Shown: in pieces, positions 33,905-43,373 of the stretch | Layout of the letters: each line of letters starts with the position of its first letter | How positions within the stretch are numbered: the first letter of the stretch is position 1 | Assembly (NCBI GenBank): GCA_017478225.1 | Contig: JAFVDX010000002.1 | Coordinates: 1-64,000, forward strand | Length of the DNA stretch: 64,000 bases | DNA from: Paludibacteraceae bacterium | Lineage (GTDB): Bacteria > Bacteroidota > Bacteroidia > Bacteroidales > Paludibacteraceae | Direction of reading: 5' to 3' | Translations under genes and position numbers: made by a program | The notes under the pieces: generated by a model | What the model was told of the DNA's origin: nothing | Database searches by the model: none | The model's input: only the letters and a program-made list of their open reading frames with translations

Positions 33905-34743
33905 GAAAATTCGCTTTTATATTATTGTTGTTTATATGTATAGTAGTTCCTGCACCACTTGTTGCGTGGGAATATGAGAGTGTAGAGACTGAGAAGAATA
34001 CCTCGCTCCAACTGCGCACGGGTGCGGAATTTACGAAGAAATTTGCGCATCATGTGCATCTTGGAATTAGTGAAGAGTTACGCTTCGATTTGGTGCCATT
34101 TGGTGCAGCGACCATATTCGACCGCTCGTTTACGACTGTTTCGCTTAGTTATGCACCGATCGATTATCTGAAATTGGATGCTGGATATATGCTTAAGATT
34201 ATAGGTGCTCAAACCACAAATTCAGAGAAAGTGAGCAGTCATTGGAGTGATGCCAATGAATTTATTAAGCATAGAGTGTTTTTTAGTATTTCCGGTGTTT
34301 ATAAATTAGAAGATTGGAAGTTCTCGATTCGTGAGAGAGTGCTTTGTGATATGCGAACAGATTCGGTTAATCCGCTTGAAAAGAACAAATATGATTGGAC
34401 GCTGAGACATAGGTTAAGTGTGGAATATTCAATTCCAGCACGGCCAATTAAGACATACGCATGGATAGAGTTTGCCAACACTTTGAATGCGCCTGAATAC
34501 CAACAGAAATATAGAGATAATAATCCTGAGAAATACAAGGGTCATCAGTATTTGGAGAGGATAAGGACTTGTGTGGGAGTGAAGTATAGAGTGGATAAAA
34601 AGAATACTTTGAATTTCTTTTATCGACTGGATTATGGATATCAGAGAGATATAAATATCACTAAGACCAAAGGAAATATAGAACTTACTGAAGTCAAGGA
34701 TTATCAAAACGCTATAGGGTTTATATATGAATTTGACTGGTAG
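33901..34743 (+). CDS. DUF2490-family outer-membrane beta-barrel-like protein
   Basis: A 280-residue exported protein: signal peptide MRKFAFILLLFICIVVPAPLVAW, then repeated amphipathic beta-strands ending in an aromatic residue (GFIYEFDW), which is a typical outer-membrane insertion signal. The strand pattern matches DUF2490. It overlaps the DUF4956 gene by 4 bases (ATGA). Its place with VTC and DUF4956 suggests an envelope-spanning set, but the transported or bound molecule is unknown. Confidence 0.75.
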   Translation: MRKFAFILLLFICIVVPAPLVAWEYESVETEKNTSLQLRTGAEFTKKFAHHVHLGISEELRFDLVPFGAATIFDRSFTTVSLSYAPIDYLKLDAGYMLKIIGAQTTNSEKVSSHWSDANEFIKHRVFFSISGVYKLEDWKFSIRERVLCDMRTDSVNPLEKNKYDWTLRHRLSVEYSIPARPIKTYAWIEFANTLNAPEYQQKYRDNNPEKYKGHQYLERIRTCVGVKYRVDKKNTLNFFYRLDYGYQRDINITKTKGNIELTEVKDYQNAIGFIYEFDW

Positions 34744-34787
34744 GACTAGACAGACTAGATAGACTAGATAGACTAGACAGAATAGAG
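34743..34787. repeat. 9-bp tandem repeat (AGACTAGAT)
   Basis: Five roughly 9-bp units of AGACTAGAT/AGACTAGAC fill the spacer between convergent DUF2490 and tcdA genes. Confidence 0.85.
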
Positions 34788-34796
34788 GGTAAGTGA

Positions 34797-35609
34797 TTAA
34801 AGGCGTGTATTTACGATATCTTGGATGACGAGGCCTGCTAAGGTAAAGCCAAAAATGGCTGTTATGTGAGCAATAGTGCCATTGATTTGTGCTTTAGAAG
34901 TTGACCAATCATGATTCATAAGTTCTTTTTTCCCTAATTCTTCTTGAGACACAGATGTCTGTGTGTCTGTATAATTATCAGCAGTGTTTAGCGGGGAATA
35001 TGTGCCACGGTTTTGTAGCAGTTCGTCGCTATAAACGCACAGAAACTTAGTTTTAGGAAATTGTTTCAATCGTTTGAATCTGCGGCGCAAAGCGGCTCCT
35101 AACGGACATCCTTTTACTTTCCAAAATTCAGTTACATGTATATTTGACGGGTTTAACTTAAGTGCAGCCCCCATAGATGAGAACAATTTTGCGGGCAATG
35201 ATGTTGCCTGTAGAATCAAATCCACTTTGTTTTGCAAACTATCGATGGCATCGATGATATAATCGTAATTTTCCAAATGGAAGTTATTGGCAGTTTGTGC
35301 GGAATAAATCTCTTGCAAAGCCGTAATTTGCGCTTGTGGATTGATGTCAAGTAATCGTTTTTTCAGAACTTCTACTTTAGCCTTACCCACCGATGATGTG
35401 GTAGCCATCAGTTGTCGATTGATGTTAGTTACGCTCACGCGATCACTATCAACAATTGTGAGATGCGAAATTCCCGATCGAATCAAACTTTCAGCGCACC
35501 AACTTCCCACTCCTCCAACACCGAAGATGATGACTCTTTTGTTTGAAATGAGTTTCATTGTGCTTGAACCAAGCAAAAGTTCGGTGCGACTAAAAATATC
35601 ATTTGCCAT
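34797..35609 (-). CDS. tcdA: tRNA threonylcarbamoyladenosine dehydratase
   Basis: A 270-residue E1/ThiF-fold enzyme that cyclises t6A37 in tRNA using ATP. Motifs: SRTELLLG at the N-terminus, GVGGVGSW (nucleotide-binding), DSDRVSVTNINRQL, IDAIDSL, and GAALRRRFKRLKQ, which distinguishes TcdA from ThiF/MoeB. The C-terminus has the hydrophobic IFGFTLAGLVI segment typical of TcdA. A frame from 35633 would start inside the promoter box 35631-35638; the Met at 35609 (MANDIFSRTE) is used. Confidence 0.9.
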   Translation of the reverse strand: MANDIFSRTELLLGSSTMKLISNKRVIIFGVGGVGSWCAESLIRSGISHLTIVDSDRVSVTNINRQLMATTSSVGKAKVEVLKKRLLDINPQAQITALQEIYSAQTANNFHLENYDYIIDAIDSLQNKVDLILQATSLPAKLFSSMGAALKLNPSNIHVTEFWKVKGCPLGAALRRRFKRLKQFPKTKFLCVYSDELLQNRGTYSPLNTADNYTDTQTSVSQEELGKKELMNHDWSTSKAQINGTIAHITAIFGFTLAGLVIQDIVNTRL

Positions 35610-35630
35610 AGTTATGTTGATTTTAGGCAG

Positions 35631-35638
35631 CAAAGGTA
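35631..35638 (-). promoter_or_regulatory. -7 element for tcdA
   Basis: TACCTTTG on the minus strand, 22 bases before the ATG at 35609; the -33 box is weak. Confidence 0.5.
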
Positions 35639-35792
35639 CGATATTTTCTTATTATATGCACACATTTTTTTTCGTTGTACGGGAGCGTGTGCTTTTTAAG
35701 TAAAATATGTAGAAGTTAAAAATGCCCTAAAAATGGCTTTATTTTGCCTTCTGCGGCGTTTTCTTGAAAAATTGAGATAACCTAAAGAAACC

Positions 35793-35823
35793 TTTGTGAT
35801 ATGATATTTTTTTCTTATCTTTG
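35793..35823 (+). promoter_or_regulatory. Promoter for gyrB
   Basis: TTTG (35793-35796), 19-base spacer, TATCTTTG (35816-35823): an almost ideal Bacteroidota promoter, 55 bases before the chosen ATG. Confidence 0.75.
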
Positions 35824-35839
35824 CAGCATGTGAAATTAG

Positions 35840-37867
<2,028 letters not shown>

Positions 37868-37888
37868 GCCAATTAAGAAATTTATGAA

Positions 37889-37920
37889 AAGAGGGTGTGC
37901 CTTTATTGACACGCCCTCTT
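37889..37920 (+). terminator. Terminator of gyrB
   Basis: 11-bp stem AAGAGGGTGTG (37889-37899)/CACGCCCTCTT (37910-37920) with one G-T pair, then TGCATTTTATAAT. Its left arm is identical to that of the terminator at 43300. Confidence 0.85.
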
Positions 37921-37973
37921 GCATTTTATAATGTAGAACTAAATTTAGTTCTGTCCCTAAAGTATTGATTATC

Positions 37974-38216
37974 TTATTTGATTTCTGTTCCTAAGGCATT
38001 GAATGTTTTGTCTGCTCGGATAATAAGTACCTGACCATTACGAATAACTTTTTGTGCCTTTGTTGGTGCGCTCTCAATGGTATTCAAGTCGGTAGAGATA
38101 TCTCCTTCGAACACAGCGCAAAATGCAATACGCGATTTCTCTTTATCTCTGCATGTTACAACACTTTTATTGTTTCCTTGTTCATGCTGATAATATACAT
38201 AAGAAAGACATTGAAA
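37974..38216 (-). pseudogene. 3' fragment of a large secreted protein with Bacteroidales C-terminal sorting-type tail
   Basis: An open frame with no start codon, bounded upstream by a TGA at 38217-38219 and ending in TAA at 37974. It encodes ~80 residues ending KAQKVIRNGQVLIIRADK, TFNALGTEIK, a close match to the short C-terminal tail found on many secreted or surface proteins of Bacteroidales. As only the tail is left, with no start, this is a relic of a large exported protein. The sequence just downstream (37949-37965) partly repeats the gene's end (TTCTGTCCCTAAAG versus TTCTGTTCCTAAGG), suggesting local duplication during decay. The rest of the 545-base gap (37868-38412) holds two terminators. 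Confidence 0.7.
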
Positions 38217-38316
38217 TCAATATAAATCAATTTTTTGAAGCACCCTTAACTATAGGTCAATGAAAAGTATGAATAATTTATTTATATTGCAAATTCATTT
38301 TTTTGCGTAAAACAAT

Positions 38317-38354
38317 ACGGATACTATTCCTTAAAATAAGTAAATAGTATCCGT
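38317..38354. terminator. Terminator between the secreted-protein relic and the V-ATPase gene
   Basis: Perfect 12-bp stem ACGGATACTATT (38317-38328)/AATAGTATCCGT (38343-38354), followed by seven T on the plus strand. On the minus strand it is followed by ATTGTTTTACG, so it may also end the V-ATPase A transcript, whose stop is ~60 bases away. Confidence 0.8.
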
Positions 38355-38412
38355 TTTTTTGAATCCGTATCAGTAATTAGATAGAAAGGCTCTAATGACC
38401 GATAGAGGTTTA

Positions 38413-40170
38413 TTATGCTGCTATTTGTTTTTCAGCGAGGAGCGCATGTAGTTTTTGTTCATAGTCTTTGAACTGTTCTGATTGGAACTCAGAATAGTTC
38501 ATCTGCTTGCACAAGTTGATAACTCGTTTGAAATACTCGTTTACATCGACGAAGTTATCAAAGTCGTAGTCGTGGCGGCAGATGTCCATGACGAGATCAA
38601 GCATATACTCTTGCCGCTCTAACGGGCAAACAGCATCAATTTTGTCGAAAGCATCTTGTTGCAAGATAACGAAGTCAATAACTTCAGATTTCCAGAATTG
38701 CTCGTGATAATCAACTGGCACGCCATCGTCACCCAAGATATTGATTTGTTCTTGAATTTCCTTGCCTCGTTGTAAGAGTGTTTTCATCTCGTTGACCTTA
38801 GGAATCCACTCGGAGTTGATGCGTTTAGTTATATATTCTTCAAACTCAGGATATTCTATGTATTTTGAGTAAGAGTCAATAGGGTTAACAGCCGGATATC
38901 GTTTTCTGTCGGCGCGTGCTTGCTCTAAAGCATAGAAGCATCGTGCTGCTTTCTTCGTGCCTTCAGTAACAGGTTCTTTCAGGTTACCACCTGCAGGAGA
39001 AACGGTACCAAGGAAAGTGACAGAACCGGTCTGACCGTTATTAAGATATACATATCCTGCGCGCGCATAGAAGGCACCGATGATAGCGCTAAGGTCCATC
39101 GGAAAAGCATCTTGTCCGGGAAGTTCTTCCATACGGTTAGACATCTCACGAAGAGCCTGCGCCCAACGCGATGTAGAGTCGGCCATAAGCAGGACTCTCA
39201 AGCCCATAGAGCGGTAGTATTCAGCAATGGTCATAGAGGTATAGACCGAAGCCTCACGAGAAGCCACAGGCATATTACTTGTGTTGGCGATGATGATGGT
39301 ACGCTCCATAAGTTTTCTGCCTGTATGTGGGTCGTCTAATTCGGGGAATTCGGTAAATGTCTCAACTACTTCGTTGGCACGCTCACCGCAAGCGGCTATG
39401 ATAACTATATCAGCCTCGGCTTGTTTAGATATTGCATGTTGAAGGACGGTCTTACCTGTACCGAAAGGACCGGGGATAAAGCCTGTACCACCTTCTACAA
39501 TCGGGTTGGCAGTGTCTATAGTACGAACGCCGGTCTCTAAGAGTTTGAATGGACGCGGTTTGGACTTATAGGCAGTGATGGCTTTCTTAACCGGCCATCG
39601 CTGAACCATGGTAACATTATGGTCGTTGCCTTCTTCGTCGGTTAGAACTGCCATAGTGTCGTTGATTTTGTAGTCACCTTCTTTTGCAACTGACTTAACG
39701 ACATATTCCCCTTTGAAAACAAAAGGAACCATTATCTTGTGTGGTTGATGGTTCTCATCCACTTCACCTAGCCATGCAGCAGCCTCTACTTTGTCGCCCA
39801 CTTTGGCAAGTGGTTTGAAGTGCCAGAGTTTATTTTCGTCAAGCGGGAAATTATACTCACCTCGTTTGAGGAATACACCGGTGAGTTTGTCGAGGTCGTT
39901 TTGCAGACCATCGTAGTTTCGCGACAAGAGGCCCGGTCCGAGTGTTACTTCAAGCATGTGTCCGGTAAATTCCACTGTATCGCCTACTTTCAATCCACGA
40001 GTGGATTCAAACACCTGAACGAACACATTGTCGCCTGTTACTTTGATTACCTCTGCCATAAGGCGTGTGCCGCCCAAGTGAATATAGCAGATTTCGTTTT
40101 GTGATACAGGACCATCTACGCCCACTGTTACGAGGTTAGAGATGATACCCTTTACTTTTCCATTTGTCAT
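38413..40170 (-). CDS. atpA: V-type (A/V) ATPase catalytic subunit A
   Basis: A 585-residue catalytic subunit of a V/A-type ATPase. N-terminal barrel (residues 1-70), the 'non-homologous' insert (~110-200), then the nucleotide-binding domain with P-loop GPFGTGKTV, GERANEV, and STSRWAQALREMS; C-terminal helical domain to EKQIAA. Full length and intact. No gene for subunits B, D, E, I or K is next to it: upstream is a 216-base gap then dapL, downstream only a terminator and a relic. Bacteroidota V-ATPase genes are usually in one operon, so this solitary A gene is unusual. Confidence 0.95.
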   Translation of the reverse strand: MTNGKVKGIISNLVTVGVDGPVSQNEICYIHLGGTRLMAEVIKVTGDNVFVQVFESTRGLKVGDTVEFTGHMLEVTLGPGLLSRNYDGLQNDLDKLTGVFLKRGEYNFPLDENKLWHFKPLAKVGDKVEAAAWLGEVDENHQPHKIMVPFVFKGEYVVKSVAKEGDYKINDTMAVLTDEEGNDHNVTMVQRWPVKKAITAYKSKPRPFKLLETGVRTIDTANPIVEGGTGFIPGPFGTGKTVLQHAISKQAEADIVIIAACGERANEVVETFTEFPELDDPHTGRKLMERTIIIANTSNMPVASREASVYTSMTIAEYYRSMGLRVLLMADSTSRWAQALREMSNRMEELPGQDAFPMDLSAIIGAFYARAGYVYLNNGQTGSVTFLGTVSPAGGNLKEPVTEGTKKAARCFYALEQARADRKRYPAVNPIDSYSKYIEYPEFEEYITKRINSEWIPKVNEMKTLLQRGKEIQEQINILGDDGVPVDYHEQFWKSEVIDFVILQQDAFDKIDAVCPLERQEYMLDLVMDICRHDYDFDNFVDVNEYFKRVINLCKQMNYSEFQSEQFKDYEQKLHALLAEKQIAA

Positions 40171-40251
40171 ATATTTGTTTGCTTATATAATCATATACTA
40201 AACGGCAGGTGAAGATATTTGTTGAAAACTCCCCACACACCAAGTCGGCTG

Positions 40252-40282
40252 CAAAATTAGCATTTTTTTTTGAAATAACAAT
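40252..40282 (-). promoter_or_regulatory. Promoter for the solitary V-ATPase A gene
   Basis: Minus strand: ATTG (40279-40282), 19-base spacer, TAATTTTG (40252-40259). The leader is ~75 nt. It shows the gene has its own promoter and is not an operon interior. Confidence 0.55.
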
Positions 40283-40386
40283 GATAAATTCTTTGTTTTG
40301 TTTTTATTTATTATCTTCTGTATCTATGTCAAATTACTTAAAGTAGTTAGGGGGTATTATTTACTATATGGAATTTACAACATACT

Positions 40387-41577
40387 TTACATTTGTTTTA
40401 TTCTGTTAATAGCCTCTTGTGTTGTTTCGTGAGAGGCGAAAGCAGAAAGCCGCACATATCCTTCACCGCATTTACCAAATCCCACTCCTGGTGCGCATAA
40501 AATCTGACACTTATTTAGCAAGAGGTCAAAGAAAGTCCATGAGTCTAAATTATCGGGTGTGCGTAACCACAGATATGGCGAATTGACTCCTCCATACACT
40601 TGATAACCCATTGAGCGCAAACTATCAAGAAAAAGCGAAGCGTTATGTTTGTAATAGTTGATATTGTGCATTATGCCGGCCTTTCCTTGTGGTGTATATG
40701 TGGCTTGTGCTCCTCTTTGTGAGATATATGATGTGCCATTATATTTGGTACATTGTCTTCGCTGCCACATTTGGTTAAGTCCTGTGGCTTTAGGAACGAT
40801 GGTGTAGCCGCATCTTACGGAAGTGAAGCCGGCGGTTTTTGAATATGAGCGGACTTCAATAGCGCATTGATCTGCTCCCCAGATTTCATAAATACTATGC
40901 GGGACATCGGGGTCTTGAATAAATATCTCGTAAGCAGAATCAAAAATAATGATACTATGATTTTGAATTGCGAAATTGACCCAATCTTGTAATTGGCTGC
41001 GTGAGAGTGTAGTGCCAGTAGGGTTGTTAGGAAAACAAAGGTAGATAATGTCCGGTTTAGATTTAGGAAGTGGGGGTACAAAATTATTTTCAGCAGTGCA
41101 AGGCAGATATTCAATTTCACTCCATCTGCCATTTATCCATTCGCCTGCTCTGCCTGCGATTACATTGGTGTCAATATATGCAGGATAAACGGGGTCGAGA
41201 ACTGCTACACGGTTGTTTGTAGAGAAGAGTTCACTTAGGTTGCCTAAGTCGCTACCAGCACCATCGGAGATAAAGACTTCGTCGATGTCAAGATTGATGC
41301 CTAAGGGTTTGTAGTCATTGTCAATAACGGCATGTCGAAGGAATCTGCTTCCTTGTTCCAAACCATATCCGCGGAAAGTTTCTATATGTGCTAATTCTTC
41401 TACCGCCTGGTGCATAGCATCAACTATGGTTCGAGGTAAGGGTAGGGTGACATCTCCCACTCCTAACTTAATGAGCCGTGCATCAGGATGAGCCTGCTCA
41501 AATGTTTTTTTTCGATTATTGATTTCTGTGAAAAGATAATAATCGGGCAGTTTATTGAAATTAGTGTTGATATTCAT
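40387..41577 (-). CDS. dapL: LL-diaminopimelate aminotransferase
   Basis: A 396-residue PLP aminotransferase making LL-DAP directly from tetrahydrodipicolinate for peptidoglycan and lysine. N-terminus has NFNKLPDYYLF and INNRKKTFEQAHP, typical of DapL, then KLGVGDVTLPLP, SDGAGSDLGNL, FPNNPTGTTL and the Schiff-base lysine in VRSYSKTAGFTSVRCGY. It overlaps dapF by 4 bases (ATGA), which supports the pathway assignment. Confidence 0.94.
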   Translation of the reverse strand: MNINTNFNKLPDYYLFTEINNRKKTFEQAHPDARLIKLGVGDVTLPLPRTIVDAMHQAVEELAHIETFRGYGLEQGSRFLRHAVIDNDYKPLGINLDIDEVFISDGAGSDLGNLSELFSTNNRVAVLDPVYPAYIDTNVIAGRAGEWINGRWSEIEYLPCTAENNFVPPLPKSKPDIIYLCFPNNPTGTTLSRSQLQDWVNFAIQNHSIIIFDSAYEIFIQDPDVPHSIYEIWGADQCAIEVRSYSKTAGFTSVRCGYTIVPKATGLNQMWQRRQCTKYNGTSYISQRGAQATYTPQGKAGIMHNINYYKHNASLFLDSLRSMGYQVYGGVNSPYLWLRTPDNLDSWTFFDLLLNKCQILCAPGVGFGKCGEGYVRLSAFASHETTQEAINRIKQM

Positions 41578-42362
41578 ATTGTTATATTTCCTGTAAATAC
41601 TTCTTTTGCGGGACCTGTCATAAGTATTTCGCCTTGTGGAGTGATATCAATAATTAGTGTTCCTCCCTTGAGGTGAATATTCATTGGTGGGATAGCGAGT
41701 TTTTTCTTAAATGCCGCAATAGCCACAGCACATGCGCCTGTGCCGCATGCCTGTGTTTCACCGGTGCCTCGCTCCCACACCAAGACTTTGATATCCTTAT
41801 TATTTTGCACATTTGCTATTTCAACATTTACTTTTTCTGAAAAGCATGGTAAATTTTCTATGGTCGGTCCTAATTGGTGCAGATTGATATTGTCGAGATT
41901 ATCCGTGAAGATAACAGCATGTGGGTTGCCGATATTGATACAATTGAGAATATGATTTTCAAAGGATATTTCCATTCCAAAGATAGGCTTGCCCATATTG
42001 ACGGTAATTGTTTCTACATCATCGCTGTTGAGGTGAAGTTGTAGTTGCTTGATTCCGGCGAGAGTCTCAAGCGTAAGAGTCGTCTTATTGACGATGCCAT
42101 GTTCGTAAGCATATTTACCTACACAGCGGGCTGCATTGCCGCACATTTGTGCTTCAGAACCATCTGCATTGAACATACGCATACGAATATCTGCTTTGTC
42201 AGAAGGCAAGATAAGCACTAAACCATCGGAGCCGATACCATAGTGACGATTGCTTATTTGCCTTGCAAGGTCGGAAGGGGAAGATATTTGTTGCCGGAAA
42301 CAATCAATATATACATAATCGTTTCCTAAACCTTGCATTTTTATGAATGGGATAGATTTCAT
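41574..42362 (-). CDS. dapF: Diaminopimelate epimerase
   Basis: A 262-residue cofactor-free epimerase converting LL- to meso-DAP. Both catalytic cysteines are present: QMCGNAARC and TQACGTGACAVA. KMQGLGNDYVYID at the N-terminus is the family start. A frame from 42386 overlaps the promoter box at 42384-42391, so the Met at 42362 is used. The stop overlaps dapL by 4 bases, giving a two-gene lysine/peptidoglycan operon. Confidence 0.94.
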   Translation of the reverse strand: MKSIPFIKMQGLGNDYVYIDCFRQQISSPSDLARQISNRHYGIGSDGLVLILPSDKADIRMRMFNADGSEAQMCGNAARCVGKYAYEHGIVNKTTLTLETLAGIKQLQLHLNSDDVETITVNMGKPIFGMEISFENHILNCINIGNPHAVIFTDNLDNINLHQLGPTIENLPCFSEKVNVEIANVQNNKDIKVLVWERGTGETQACGTGACAVAIAAFKKKLAIPPMNIHLKGGTLIIDITPQGEILMTGPAKEVFTGNITI

Positions 42363-42383
42363 GCTTCTTGTTGTTTTTGCTGT

Positions 42384-42391
42384 CAAAAATA
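42384..42391 (-). promoter_or_regulatory. -7 element for dapF-dapL
   Basis: TATTTTTG on the minus strand, 22 bases before the ATG at 42362. No clear -33 box at the usual spacing. Confidence 0.45.
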
Positions 42392-42452
42392 CGAAGAATT
42401 ATCCTCAAAATAACACAAAATTTATTATATGCTTATTTAAGTGTGGCTGTTT

Positions 42453-42642
42453 AATAAGTTAGTAAAGTTTCCCATATCAGAAAATCAATGAATTGTATTT
42501 TTCTTTATCTACTAATTGAACGAAATAGACGAAAAACTTCGTTTTTCTTGATTATTAGGTTGTCAAAAATTATCCAAAATTACCCAAAATTACCCAAAAA
42601 TAATTTTATTCTCTCTTATGTGGGAAACTTTAGTAAGTTATT
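42453..42642. mobile_element. 190-bp MITE-like element with terminal inverted repeats
   Basis: Left arm 42453-42476 (starts AATAAGTTAGTAAAG) and right arm 42619-42642 (ends TTTAGTAAGTTATT) are inverted repeats matching at 21 of 24 positions. The interior is AT-rich and non-coding; it has a GAAAAAC-TTC-GTTTTTC hairpin (about 42532-42548), a triple CCAAAATTA run (42567-42590), and a 22-base sequence shared with 19560-19581. No obvious target-site duplication. It occupies most of the 419-base gap between dapF and the DUF2147 gene; the remainder holds only promoters. Confidence 0.55.
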
Positions 42643-42748
42643 ATTACTTAAGCATAGATTTTGCAAGTGAGGAGATTTGATGTTGTAACAGCGACAAAAT
42701 TACAACAACATAAACAAATACACAAGAGGTATGGGAGAATAGAAAATG

Positions 42749-42780
42749 GTTGCGTATATGGACTGAAAGTATTACTTTTG
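42749..42780 (+). promoter_or_regulatory. Promoter for the DUF2147 gene
   Basis: GTTG (42749-42752), 20-base spacer, TACTTTTG (42773-42780), 25 bases before the ATG. Confidence 0.55.
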
Positions 42781-42805
42781 CAAGTGGAATATAATTATAT
42801 ACAAC

Positions 42806-43249
42806 ATGAAAAAGTGCTTATTTTTTTGTTTAGTTATGCTTGCATGTTGCAATATGAGTGCACAGGTGAGTAAGATTGTGGGTGATTGGTACACGGTGGA
42901 TGACAGGACAGGTGAGAGTTATAGTATCATTCATATTTTCAAGGCAACCAATGGCAAATACTATGGAAAGATACAAAAGATGTTGGTAAGTGATGGTATA
43001 GATAAATGTGTCAAATGTAAAGATGCAGACAAAGACAAGCCATACGAGGGGTTGATTATCATACGAGATATGGTGGATAAAGATGGAGAGTTGGTAGGCG
43101 GTAATGTGCTTGATCCAGAGACGGGGAAATTTTATTACGGGAAGATTTATCTGAAGAATGGTAATTTAGTGCTTAGAGGTTCACTTGATAGGGCGGGTAT
43201 TTTAGGTCGCTCTCAAACATGGGTGAAGAGCGTGAATAGTCTTGAATAG
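42806..43249 (+). CDS. DUF2147-family exported protein
   Basis: A 147-residue secreted protein: signal peptide MKKCLFFCLVMLACCNMSAQ, followed by the DUF2147 pattern IVGDWYTVDDRTGESYSIIHIF, CVKCKDADKDKPYEGLIIIRDM (CxxC plus the conserved KPYEGL.I), GGNVLDPETGKFYYGKIYL and LRGSLDRAGILGRSQTW. The family is predicted to form a small beta-barrel of unknown function. It is monocistronic, with its own promoter and a strong terminator behind it. Confidence 0.87.
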   Translation: MKKCLFFCLVMLACCNMSAQVSKIVGDWYTVDDRTGESYSIIHIFKATNGKYYGKIQKMLVSDGIDKCVKCKDADKDKPYEGLIIIRDMVDKDGELVGGNVLDPETGKFYYGKIYLKNGNLVLRGSLDRAGILGRSQTWVKSVNSLE

Positions 43250-43253
43250 ATGC

Positions 43254-43278
43254 TTTAGACCGCTTCGCTGATTTAGAG
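43254..43278. repeat. 25-bp dispersed repeat, second copy
   Basis: Matches 29210-29234 at 23 of 25 positions (core TTTAGACCGCT, then CGCTGA.TTAGAG). Lies in the spacer between two convergent genes. Confidence 0.75.
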
Positions 43279-43299
43279 GCTTTAGAGGCTGCGCATATA

Positions 43300-43335
43300 A
43301 AGAGGGTGTGTCAATTAGTTGTGACACACCCTCTT
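43300..43335. terminator. Bidirectional terminator between the DUF2147 and spt genes
   Basis: Perfect 14-bp stem AAGAGGGTGTGTCA (43300-43313)/TGACACACCCTCTT (43322-43335), 8-nt loop, then TGTATTTATTTTG on the plus strand. The first 11 bases equal those of the gyrB terminator. Confidence 0.85.
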
Positions 43336-43373
43336 GTATTTATTTTGCTTAATCTAAGAATAACTTACTGACC

